Positions 23,201 to 35,200 of a DNA stretch of 64,000 bases are shown here, piece after piece (within the stretch, counting starts at the first letter, position 1; each line of letters starts with the position of its first letter). This DNA is from Nemopilema nomurai. Lineage: Eukaryota > Cnidaria > Scyphozoa > Rhizostomeae > Rhizostomatidae. The position numbers and the translations under genes are program-made. The notes under the pieces were generated by a model. That model saw nothing but the letters and a program-made list of their open reading frames with translations, ran no database searches and was not told the origin of the DNA. Location of the stretch: the NCBI GenBank assembly GCA_003864495.1, contig ML133421.1:1550001-1614000 (forward strand), written 5' to 3'.

Positions 23201-26200
23201 GTTTCCTGTGACGTAAAGTGTTTGACACATTCTCATTGCCTACGCAGCAAACATGTCGTTAATACGACTACACCCACCATCAAATAAGCTTTGTTTCCTG
23301 AACTTTAGGTTCCAAAGTGCCCATATACCCAAATATACTTTTTAAAACGGAAACTTACCGTCCGTCGACTAATAACAACACCTCATCAATGTGAAAAGTT
23401 ATCGATCAACCTAATATTGAGTCAGGGCTTGAAAGGTAGCTATTTCTTCGTAAACAAACATTGCGTGTTAAAAACATTTTTCGCTTTGTTTTCAGATTTA
23501 TTTTAATTTACATCTAAAGAGCCCAACCCCTATACTGACGTAACGTAAAGTTGTTCGTTCCCGCTGTTTTCTAGTACTTTGCTTACGTCATTGAAACGTT
23601 TTCACACAACAACTTACATATAAAAATGAGGATATCCCGTCATTTCCAACATTGTGAAATAAAGGTTTCTAGGATAATGTAAGGAGATTTACTACTCGAG
23701 CAAATAGGTTTAGCTGTGGACAATTTGACATGGAAAAACAAAGTTCTAGAGGTGGAAAATATTGTTGTGCTGGCTTACCAAACAAAGAATCTTGCAAGAA
23801 CAGTACTCAGATTCCGGGAGTTTCATTGCACCGTTTTCCTAAAAATCCTGCAGTTCGCAAAGAATGGACGAATTTTGTTCGACGATATCGCATTGATTTC
23901 GACCCATCAGCCTATACAGCCGGCCCTTTTTTATGCTCGAGCCATTTTACAAATGCATCATATACACGCGGGGCGGCTATGAGTCTTCCAGGTTTTGATA
24001 CTGAGAATACAAAACGATTTCTCAATCGCGATGCAGTACCGACCATTTATGACCATGTATCGTCTAAAGCGCTGAATTCGGGAGAACCAAGTTGCAGAGA
24101 AAAACGAATGGCAAGTGCAATTTTATTTATTTTATTCTTCATTTTATCATCAGGTTACATTAGTTCATTTATTTAATTTTCTCGTTGTTCTAGATCGGCC
24201 AATAATTTTTTTGGAATTCTAGAAAGTCTTTGTCTCTAGGCATCACTGACGAAACTAAATTGTTGCCACAGGGGGAAGGGGGGCATTGTCCGATGACCAG
24301 GGCCGTCGACAACTGGCTCGGACCTAGGGGTGATCTACAAAACTGGGCCCCCCCCCAAAATTTTTCTGTGGCCACGTCTTTAAGTCTCCCGAAGAACACG
24401 GGAAACGCCCTTTTTAGGTACAATTGTTGAAAAGTTTTTTAATGATTTTTACAAGAATGTGCAAAAAAACTTTATATGAATCAAGGACATGTTGGTATAG
24501 CTTCTCTGTGATAAACTTACAGGCGTTGATTTCATATAAGTAGCTGAAACAGTAGCTTTTTCATTGTGAATAGATCTTATTACATTGTTATGGGCCCCAT
24601 CAGAGCACGGGCCCCGAACCCTTTGCCCCTCCTAACCCCCCTCTCGACGCCCCTGCCGATGACGCAAATAAATGGGTGCGACCATTACTAAAAGACTTGT
24701 CAGAATAGAAATTAAGAATAGACATTATATATCCTACCATATTACTAGGGGGCACAGGCCTTGGAAACTGGTTTGTTTTAGCGATTGTATCCTGTATTTC
24801 TGTGCCTGTTTAGTTGAAATATTAACTCGATCATAACTATCAACAGATTGTAAAAGAAGCGTGCTCCAAAGATTTCCCCACAGAAAAATCTACGGAATGC
24901 AATGAAGCCGAGCCGGTTGAGACGGAAAATGATCTGGAAATGGTACTCCCTGAAGCAGATTTTGACCCGCTTCCTGCAACAAGAGACGTATACTGTGCAG
25001 TTAATTTAAACTGTTCGGGATGTAAGAGAAGCAAGAAAAAAAGGATCCTGTTGTTCAGAAAATACAAAAGAATTGCCACACGTGTTAAAAAGCTGCTCAA
25101 CAAAAACAAAGAATTGAAGAATGTACGTACAAATTTTTAGACGACAGGAGTTTCTTGTAATTTCAGAACATGATAGGAGAGAAGCTCGACAAGCAAGCAC
25201 TTAGGAAAACTGTTGTTTTCAAAAAGTCGATATAACAATAAAAAAACTTTCTATGTAGAATAATTGAATCTATTCAGAAACTTTTTAACAATATTTTAAT
25301 TTCTGAACAGAAGTACAACAAATTGCTGAAAGCAAAAGACCTAGAAAATGACGAAGTTGACTTTGGAACAGAAAAAGACGAAACAGAAAGCATACTTGAA
25401 CCCGAAGAGCAAAACTATGAAGAATCTGATTTTGGCATATCCGATGAATCTTCCGGTGAAAGCGAAGATGAGGATGGATGATGATGATGATGATGAAATG
25501 GATGACAAAAGTGGTGATTTTGATGAAAGAAAAAACATCCAATCAAACCGCGTAAAGTATGTTATTTTTGCAAAAATATTTTGTACCTTTTTTAACTTAC
25601 TCAGTTCTTGTTGAAGCATTAGCAAAAGAAAAGATACGAAAAATGTCCATTTGCAGCACATAACAATTTTTCCCAGAATGACAAACTGAATCAATCCTAT
25701 TCTTATGCACTCAACCAATTGAAGCCATAGATGATTGATCTAAAGAACAAAAATGCTGAAAACTGTCAAAAATCAGAACTAGTTCATATTCTGCTGGTTA
25801 AACTTTTTCACTGCATCACTTTTTAGATTTGATCTGAAAACGCCAGTGGCAGAAGAGCCCAAGTTCATTGTGTTTTGCAGTATGCTGATGCAACTATTTT
25901 CAATGTTCTGCTTCAAGTGCAAAGTTGGCAAACCTGATGTTGAATTGGTCAAAAATGGCACCATGGTAACTGTGAATCAAAACTGTGATCAATGTGGAAA
26001 GAAGTCATTTACTTGGCAATCGCAGCCATTCATGCTTGGACGTTATCCCGCAGGAAATGTTCTGCTCAGTTTTGGCATACTAACTGCTGGTGCCTCGATA
26101 AGCAAAATCCTTGTGCTATTTAAGCATATGGGATTAGCAGCCTACAAAGCAAGGACCTACTTTCTGCATCAGCGCGAATTTCTGTTTCCTGCTGTCCTAC

Positions 26201-29200
26201 ATCATTGGGCAAATTACAAAACGTTCTTGACAGGAGAGATGAAATGCAAAAAGGAAGTGACAATTTGTGGTGATGCACGTTTTGATTCAATGGGGCACTC
26301 TGCAAAATATGGTGCTTACACAATTTTCTGCACGAATTTGAAAAAGATTGTTGACTTTGAACTTGTTCAGGTAAATTACTATGATTAACTCTTTTTCAAG
26401 GTTATGTCAATTAATAAAACAAAAATTTATATAAACAATGCAGGTAAATTTGAAGCTCTTTTCAGTAGATAAACCAAGTACACTACACCAATCAAACTTC
26501 AAGCTTACATGTACTTTTAAATTTCAGGCTAATGAAACAAAAGGAAATTCTTCCCAACAAATGGAATTACTTGGACTTCAAAGGTCAATCCAGAAATGCA
26601 TTAATTCTGAGGTTCCTGTGTCGCAGTTTGTGTCAGATAGACACAGAGGTGTTGCGAAATGGTTGAGAGAGGAACATCCAGCTATTAAGCATTATTTTGA
26701 TATCTGGCATATTGCCAGGACTCTAACAAAAAAGTTAATGAAGGCTGGGAATGAAAGTAACTGCCAAATTATTAACAAATGGACTGCAACCATTCGTAAC
26801 CATTTATACTGGTGTGCAACATCATCAAAACAAGGTTTTAGCCAATTGATCATTGCAAAGTGGAAATCAATAATTAACCACATACAAGACATACACACTC
26901 ACGAGGATCCATTATTCAGTACCTGCATCCACCAAACATTGGATCAAAAAAGGAAATGGATTAAAAATGGTATGTGAGAGAAAACATCGTGCCTACAAAA
27001 AGTATTTAGACTATCTGGCAATGAAATAACTTTCATTTGGTAGTTACATAGTTTTTACATGTCAACAAGGCCACAGATCCACCCCTCTCTCCAGATATAC
27101 ATAGGTTTATGGTACCCTTAGTCAGTTAGAATTCAAGTGTTGGATCCTCATATTAGCAAATATTGTTTGTTCCAAGAGTTAATGCAAAGTACAGATAAAA
27201 GTTTCTGCACAAGAATTAAAAGTCTGAAAACTTTCTTAAAGGTATTGTTTGCTTTTCTTATTTCAGGAACTACTGCATTTGACAAATTGAAAGCTATACT
27301 GCTTGACACTAGACTTCTAAACGATATAAGAAGTATTTCAAGTGATGCTCAGACAAGTTGTTTGGAAGCCTTTCATGCCACACTCAATCATTGGCACCCT
27401 AAAATGATTCATTACCATTGGCTTGGAACCAAATGCAGGTATTTACATTTAAAATTAGAGATGGTGCAGCTAATAGATACTTGTTGGGAAAACCATTCTA
27501 ATTTTATTTGTTACTTGAGTGATTAAGAGTTGTTAGGTAGGTAAAAGTGATTTCTAGACATAATGCTGCCAACATATGGAAACTAATGTTTTTTCAATAA
27601 ATATTGCATTGCTGAATAATATGAAAACCTTCAATCAGAGCTCTCATCCATTCCATTTCTGAAATGTTTTCTCTATTTGCTTAGACACATACTCGCTATT
27701 TGTCATTTTAATGAGAATCTGTCAAGAGAGACCATGAAAACTGATGATGGTCAGGACATACTGGGAGTTTCGTTTCCCAAATACAAGCTCGGAGAAGAAG
27801 TTGTTAAACCAGTCCCTGTTCCACCAACATATGGTAAGTTTTAATAAGGTTTAATCTTCGACCAGGTTTTAGAGACTTCCAATATATATATTTTGTTTGA
27901 TATTTAGCATAACACTTATTTCATTTACTTCAAGAGTACGTCAGAACCCTTCGCCAGATCTTGGTTTCAATTTCAAAAGAAGAAATGACCACTATCTTGG
28001 CACAACATACCTCAATTGCACCAAAGCCACTGAACTCACAATTTGAGAGTCGTATTTCAAAGGAAGAAGCAAAGGAGAAGTTCAGGAAAAGATCCTTTGT
28101 GATTACAACATTGAATCCACCAGGTAATGTTATTTTAGTAGTTTCTCCATCAAATACTTTGCTAATTATTTGCACTTTGCTAGTCCAATCATATAATAAC
28201 TATTGGGGTAAGTGATGCAAGCTGTCCCTTGAATTTCATGAAAAAGTTATGCAAATTATAAAAAATATAAAAACTAACATCATGAAATAATATTATCACT
28301 TTTTAGCTCAACAGCAAAAGACCATGATGGAGCAGGAGGCAAAAAAGGCCAGAGGAACAGAGAAGAGGAAAACCAGAAAAACTGGTCACTGTAGAAGATG
28401 TGGAGGAACTATGCTTGGGCACTCTAAGCAAAAATGTGTCAGCAAATAATTTAGTCAAAATATATATATATATATATACAAACAATTATTATGTTAATTT
28501 TGAAATAGAGTACTAATTCATATTAATCCATGTTCAGATTACATATTTAAATTTTGAAATGAACATGCTAAGATATTATATAAGCGCTGATTATAAACTG
28601 TTACATATAGGCATAAGTTATTCTCTTTGGGCAGAATCTTTGTAGCCAGTTTTTTGATTGTTGGTGTTATATTTTTCCCTGATAAAATTGTATATACATG
28701 CAGTTAATGGTCTTGCTGTGTCCCAACCAAGGTATCCAAAGATCCACCTCACCAGATTTCGGTAAGCAACTGCACGCAGATATCTGCAAAAAGTGCACTT
28801 TGTTACTAAGCAGACAGCAAAATGTCTTTCAACTAATTTTGAGTAGTTTTTTCTGGTAATTTTTAAAATTTGACTATATAATGTGAAATAATCAGTTGTC
28901 TTTTAAAAATAAAATGTGTGGGATGAAAAGATTCTGAATAGCTAAGTCTTGCTTTAACAAACTTTAACCCTATAAATTTAAAAATACTTACTCATTCTCA
29001 GATATACCAGTACGTTTTTTATATGGCTTTCCATTTTTTTGCTTTAAAAGTGGACCAAGAATTTTTAACACTTCTTTGTTAACAAGTGCCTTGAAGTCTT
29101 CGTGTTCTGTAATGCAGCTTAGACTGTCCGAAAGTCCATCAAAAACCACTTTTCCATAGGCTGCATGGACCTCTCGGCAACAACGATACTCCCTAGCACT

Positions 29201-32200
29201 AACTAGCCTTCCAACACTGCATTTGTTGCAAGCACACCTTAACGAAAATGCTATGATGATTACTTATCAAAAATAGAAAGAGAATAATAAACATTGCATT
29301 TCCAAATTCGACACTCGTTTTCCGATCCGAAGCTAGTCTCGTCCTTGTGTGTGTTGTCGAAAGAAAATAATATACATTGACTCTGAAATGATATTTTGAT
29401 AGAAAAATTAACTTACCATTCATTTAAAGCAACATTCCTTTCAAATCGATCACGAAGTTGCGACGGCCTAATGCCATCTTCGTCCTCGGCCTGATCAGTC
29501 CCCGCATCATACATCCTCAGATTCATTGCTATTGTCTGAGGCCAAAGGCTCGTACTGATATGGCATAAAAACAGCGCCATAAACCTCTGCAAATCCTTCT
29601 TCGTCGCTAGATTCATTTAAAGTGGCATTATTTGATTCAGTTATACTCGCGTCGCTGCTTGAACTAGACGACATTGTCACAAACACACTGTATTCCACTT
29701 AGGCCGCACGCATCTGGCAAAAATGTGTCAAACACTTTACGTCACAAAAATACACTCGTTCCAGATCCCGTGTACAAATTTTGGAACCGTAGGCGCTAAA
29801 TTAAAATGGTTAAAACCAATATATTATTTGCCCAATGCAATTTTTAGTTGCATTTTCGGAATCAGCGATATCGAATTGGTCTAGAAACAACGGGAAAATT
29901 TTCGATTCATAATACCTTTAAACCTGGTTAGACTCTTGAATTGCTTCTGACTTTGAGCTTGGTTTCTGGCTTGTGCAAAACCCTGAAAATGAATTGTTCA
30001 AAGAAATCCCTAGGCATTTATTTAAGGCACTTGAACCGACAATACAATTCAAAAGTGGGTGCATTTTTGCATTTTCTGGATATATAAATATAAATATACT
30101 AATGATATTGGGAAAGACTTTATTTATAAAGCAGCCTTTTGAATTTAGATTGAACCATGGTAACTAGGTTGAACGCAAGTCTTTTTGAGTGAATTGTTCT
30201 AAGAAAGATCAAAGCACCTTAGTCTAGTTAGTAATACTTTGAGAACCAAATGACATTGGAAAGAAACTTGGTTATCTAAAAAAATCGCTATTTCCCTTGT
30301 CTTATTTGAAAATAGTTTTAAGCCCTTTGAGGTTGGTTATAGGCAGAGCTTTGACACTTAAACCGACAATACAATTCTTATGTAGGTGTCTGTTTGCTTT
30401 TGCTGCATATATATACTACTGCTATTGGGAAGAACCTTATTTATAAAGCAGCCACATGAATTTAGATTGAACGTGCTGTGAGAAAATCAGTGACACTTTT
30501 CTTCTCATTCCATGCTACGTTCGATTGTAAACGAATTAGAGGAAGTGGTGATATCCACATTCCATGGCGATTTCCGAAGTTTGCACCCAAAATTATTGAT
30601 GCACAATCGTTACCAAATTCAAATAGCTCCGAGAACACCTCAGCAGATTCCTATCTCTTTGGCTTCTCTTGTTTACCCAAGAGACATTAAACCTTTCTTC
30701 ATTTATAATTTCTTGAAAACTTTCGAAAATTTTGAATTAAGCCACGGTTGTTCTTCGATATTGTTTTTCCCATATGAGATTTATCTTGCTGCCCACATAA
30801 TCCCAAGTCAATTTAAAAATTGATGACCAGATGTCAAGGGCCCGCGCCTTCGTTTGAAGACAAGCGAGAGAGACAGTTGAGCCTCTCCGCAATGGAGAAT
30901 CGATACAGTCGCAGTGATGGAGGTGCATTTCAGTCAGTTGACAATGCGGATTGTTCGCCGTTTGCTCACTGGCGTTAAGTTAAGCGGCTAAGTTAAGCAG
31001 GTTTCTAAAGAGATTTGTTTTGACGCAAACCATTTTGAGTCTTAAATCTTGCACAAAACGAAGGGCGTGCACGTGAAAGGTTCCAGAAGGAAGATCTTTC
31101 CTTTGTAGGTCCTTAAACAAAACGTGGCGTTTGCTTATCGTCAAAAAGTACACCCCACCCTCCCTATCTTCCTTACAATATAGATCTGCTATTGACATTA
31201 CTTGTTTTCATTTTTGACAGTGAACGAGTCAAAGCCTGTAGCTGATATTGAAAATGCCCTATTTAAGAAAATTTCTGTATATTCCAGAAGCCCCTGTCGA
31301 AAATTCTTTGCAAGGCCTAGGATTGAGACTCACTGAAGTAAACACGACGAATTTTCACTCTTTTAGGTTGGAGTGCACATTGCAGACGTAACGCACTTTA
31401 TCAAGCCAGGAATGAACCTCGATGCCGCGGCAGCCTCGCGTGGAACATCTGTCTATCTTGCTGACAGGGTAATTTTGAGCAAAGTGAAGACTCTATCTAT
31501 CATGACAGATGAAGCTAGGTCACATTAGAAAACAATGACAACTGAATAAGTAGCCATTGAAGCCAGTCCATTTGTGTTTTGTTTGATTGCGTTGTCAAGA
31601 AGTAGGTAAATCTAGAACAAGTTTCGATGCAGTTGATGCCTTGTGAAGGAGACCCAAATGGTCTTGTGTATCTGCGTCTGACATTTTGAAGGATCAGAAC
31701 TGTTTTCAAGTAAACGAAGTCATTACAAGCTAGCTATATCTTCCCAAAATAGTTTACGTTTATCCATCTGTCTTACCAGCAAAATTGTAAACTTAATTTG
31801 GTTATCACAAGGTCTTCAAATGTCCAATGTTGACAGGCATCATCATTAATGCATCCTTAGTTTTTACAATGCACAAATGGCAATAAATGCTCAGTTTATT
31901 AAATCAACTTTCATTTTGGACTGTTTTGCATTGTTCTACGTTTTAGAGAATCGACATGATACCAGCACTGCTAAGCTCAGATCTCTGCTCTTTGCGATCC
32001 AAAGTGGAAAGGTTAGCCGAAGGAGTGCTTCGCTTTCGTCTCTTTTGAGGCAGCTAATTCCAGAGTGGTGTGCTTTTAAAGCTCGTTAGCATAATGTATG
32101 AACCGTGTGGGGGAGGATGTGGGAGGATAAGCACGAAGGAGCTTTGCCTTTATCTGTCTGATACGAACGTTGCAAATGTTATGACAAATATCCTTCGTTT

Positions 32201-35200
32201 GTGATAGTAGAGTAGTGCCTTATAAAGGCGGCATATCAGAAATTTCGTTCTGTTTAGGTGAGGTCAACCTGCTTGTGATGATAGCCATGATTTCACATTG
32301 ATTTCCTTTCAGATTCGCCTTTTCGTGTATTTGGGAGTTGACACCAAATGCTGAAATTGTACGAACAGAATTCTCCAAGAGCGTTTTGTGTTCAAAGGTA
32401 AGATTCCCCAGAGAACCAATGCATATTGGTTTTTATATTTCTTGTCAAAGATTCTTTTGCAAAAATCGAAAGTACGTTTGTGCTTTCATCATCATATATT
32501 TTTAGTACTGTCTGTTTACAGTGAAGTGTGAACAAGTGTTCGTATAACTTTGAATGTAATGTAATGAGTAGAGCTCAGAGTATGCCAATGTTGGAAAATG
32601 ACCAAAGCAAATTTAATAGCCAGTTGCGGATTTAGAATTAACTGAGGGTTGTGAGAAGTAGTGTGTGATTGGCTGTCTAACGAACAATCAGCGTCCATTC
32701 ATATCTTCTCTTAAAAGTGCTTCGAGTGAAAATGACATGACAAAAAATGAGATTTCAAATCGACATGTAGACAGACTTCAAAACCCCTAGTTAAAAAGAC
32801 AAACTGACATGCCTAGTAATGTAAAGATTATCATAGAATTCTCCTTTCTGAACGTATTTTAGGCCTCCTTGACGTATGCTGAGGCCCAAGCTATTATCGA
32901 CGACCCTTCGAGGACTGACAGTTTAGCCAGTTCTCTGCGCACGCTGAACTCCTTGGCAAGAATATTGAAGAAGGGCAGAATTGACAAGGGGTATGGATCA
33001 CCATCAAACACATTGAAGATGTTGCTGTGTTTTTCTTACTAATAAATCTTATAATGATCTGGTGATGATTCGAATAAGTATCCTTGCAGCTCTAAATCGA
33101 ATTTCTTGATGGTAGATATTTAGAGCTGTAAAAGAGCCCGAGTTCTAGCATAGTTGATTTAATCTTGAATTAGTTTGAAGTCTTTGGCAGTGTCCATAGC
33201 TAGACCCCGTATGAGTGGATGTGCTAGTGTTTTTATTTGGTAGGGAAATCCTAGCGATATATTACCAGGACGCAATGAGTTTTGTGAATAATGCTATGGC
33301 CCGGTCGCTTTATGAATTACAACACCACGATCTTACTATTGTAGGTTCTGATCGCCTTTTTGAGCATTCAAATTAACTTTTAAATTACTTAAATTACAAA
33401 AATTACTTTAACTTTATCAAAACGTTTAAGGCCATTTGTTGAATACATAAAAATGCTGGCAACCAGCTGCATCTCGATGCGGGAGTCCCGCAATTTTGCG
33501 TTTTCAGCGGCGGATTCTTAACCATTTAGATTATTAAATTGATTGTTTTGAGTGTTCATGATGGGCCTAATCGCCACCGCTTCTCGTTTAGAGCATTGAT
33601 TCTGGCATCTTCGGAAATTCGATTTGCCCTTGACAGCGAGACACATGACCCAATCGACTTGATCACGAAGGAGTCGATGTACGTTTGCAATTGTTTTTAT
33701 GCTCTTTTCTCACCTTATGCGTAGTCAAGGCGCTTCAAGTGTTTTTTTGTTTTAATCTAGAAGTAATTGAAATGATGTCATTAAGGCGAGAATATATACT
33801 AAAAGGAGCCTTGCTTATTATGTACTTAGGATCTAATTGTTTTTTGCTTCCCTTGATGTTTCTATGTAATTCAGTTGTGTGATTTCAATAATTTTAAACT
33901 CAAATATCTAGGAAGCAAGATGAATTTCTATATTTATGCTAAAAACACAATTTCTCGTTATTCTTATTTAATGTGAATGCCCTTCATATTCATGCATTTC
34001 CGTGAAGACATTTTTTATCAGTTTACCAGTAAACGATCAAAAAGTCTCCGAGGAAAGTATTTAAAGCAAGGAATTAAACTTTTCCGACTTTGTTTTAGCC
34101 ACACGTCAAGATTCTTTTCTTTTTTGATGTAATGGTAGACTTAATTATTTACAAAACGCACTAGAAGTTACTTCACATAGTTATTTTCTTGGTCTTTAGT
34201 TAGGAACAAACAATACAGAACTTTTGCCCTGTTACAGTGCAACCAACATTTCTAAATACCAACCCTGTTCATGAGTCATCTAGCAGTGCTATGCATTATG
34301 GGATACGTTGAGACGACCAAGGCGGGAAATCTGTCATATTTTTGTCCGTCAATTGTTCAAGCGACTATTATGTAATACTTTTCAATGTTTACTGTTAATA
34401 TTCGCTCACTCTTTTATCATTCGCTCACTTATTTTGCTTGTTGATTCAGGGAAACAAATTCGTTAGTTGAAGAGTTCATGTTGCTGGCAAACATTTCTGT
34501 GGCCAAGAAGATATACGAAAGTTTCCCCCAATTCGCTATTCTGAGGAATCACAAGCAACCTCCTGCTTCATATTTCGATCCGCTGATTAAAGCTGGAGAG
34601 GGGAAGGTGAGATTTCAAACATCCTCAAATGCCCGAAGCACGAATTGCTGAATATTCTCTTATCAAAAAGAGGAACGAATGCCAAAGATGGCATACGCCG
34701 TCTCTTTATTTATCTCATGTTTGAAAAGTATCGAACAAATGAATTAGTCGTTTTAGCAAATTGGAATGGAAGCTAGTGTTGCATTAGATATCATGATTTA
34801 TTATTTAAGTTTATACCAGTTTGAAGTTTATACAAGCATTTAGGACGCACTTCCCAGATATAAGCAAGTACTCGTATTGTTAGAAATTTTCCTACGAGAA
34901 TCAGTTAAGAAGTCAATACGTGTTAATGTGGCTATTGAAAAAGGCAGTATTTGCTGGAAAATTTAGCGTGCATCACCAGGTTTAGAAAAGCTCAATTTCG
35001 CTCTGTTGCAAGCTTGGCAATGTAACAGATGATAGTTATACAATATTTGAATATGAAAGTCATATTTTCACTTAAGTGTTTTGAGCCCTGATAGATTGCA
35101 GATGATTTGAATTCTGGTAGATGGAAAACGTTAATTTCTTTTTGGTAAGACAGAAAGAGTCCTGTTTGGTTGTCCTAGCCACTTAAGCATGATGGGATAG

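Larger units (their letters stand above)
23012..29917. mobile_element. Full-length Kolobok-like DNA transposon with TTAA target duplication, two convergent genes
   Basis: The left end is AGGTATTATGAATCGAAAA (23012-23030), repeated exactly and inverted at 29899-29917. Both ends are flanked by TTAA (23008-23011 and 29918-29921). Kolobok elements are known for TTAA duplications and THAP-containing transposases, and both are seen here. Cargo: a THAP transposase gene on + (23730-28449) and a P2X7-ballast-like gene on - (28618-29674), tail to tail with 168 bp between their stops. A second inverted pair lies subterminally (24 nt, 23208-23231 and 29722-29745). A hAT-type element is inserted in transposase intron 1. 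The whole unit sits in DIS3 intron 15 (22241-31366). piggyBac also uses TTAA, but its transposase and termini differ. Confidence 0.9.

Noticed and set aside
23087..23287. 66-codon frame near the left end of the Kolobok-like element
   Set aside because: Overlaps the subterminal inverted repeat and shows no similarity or splice link to the THAP exon.
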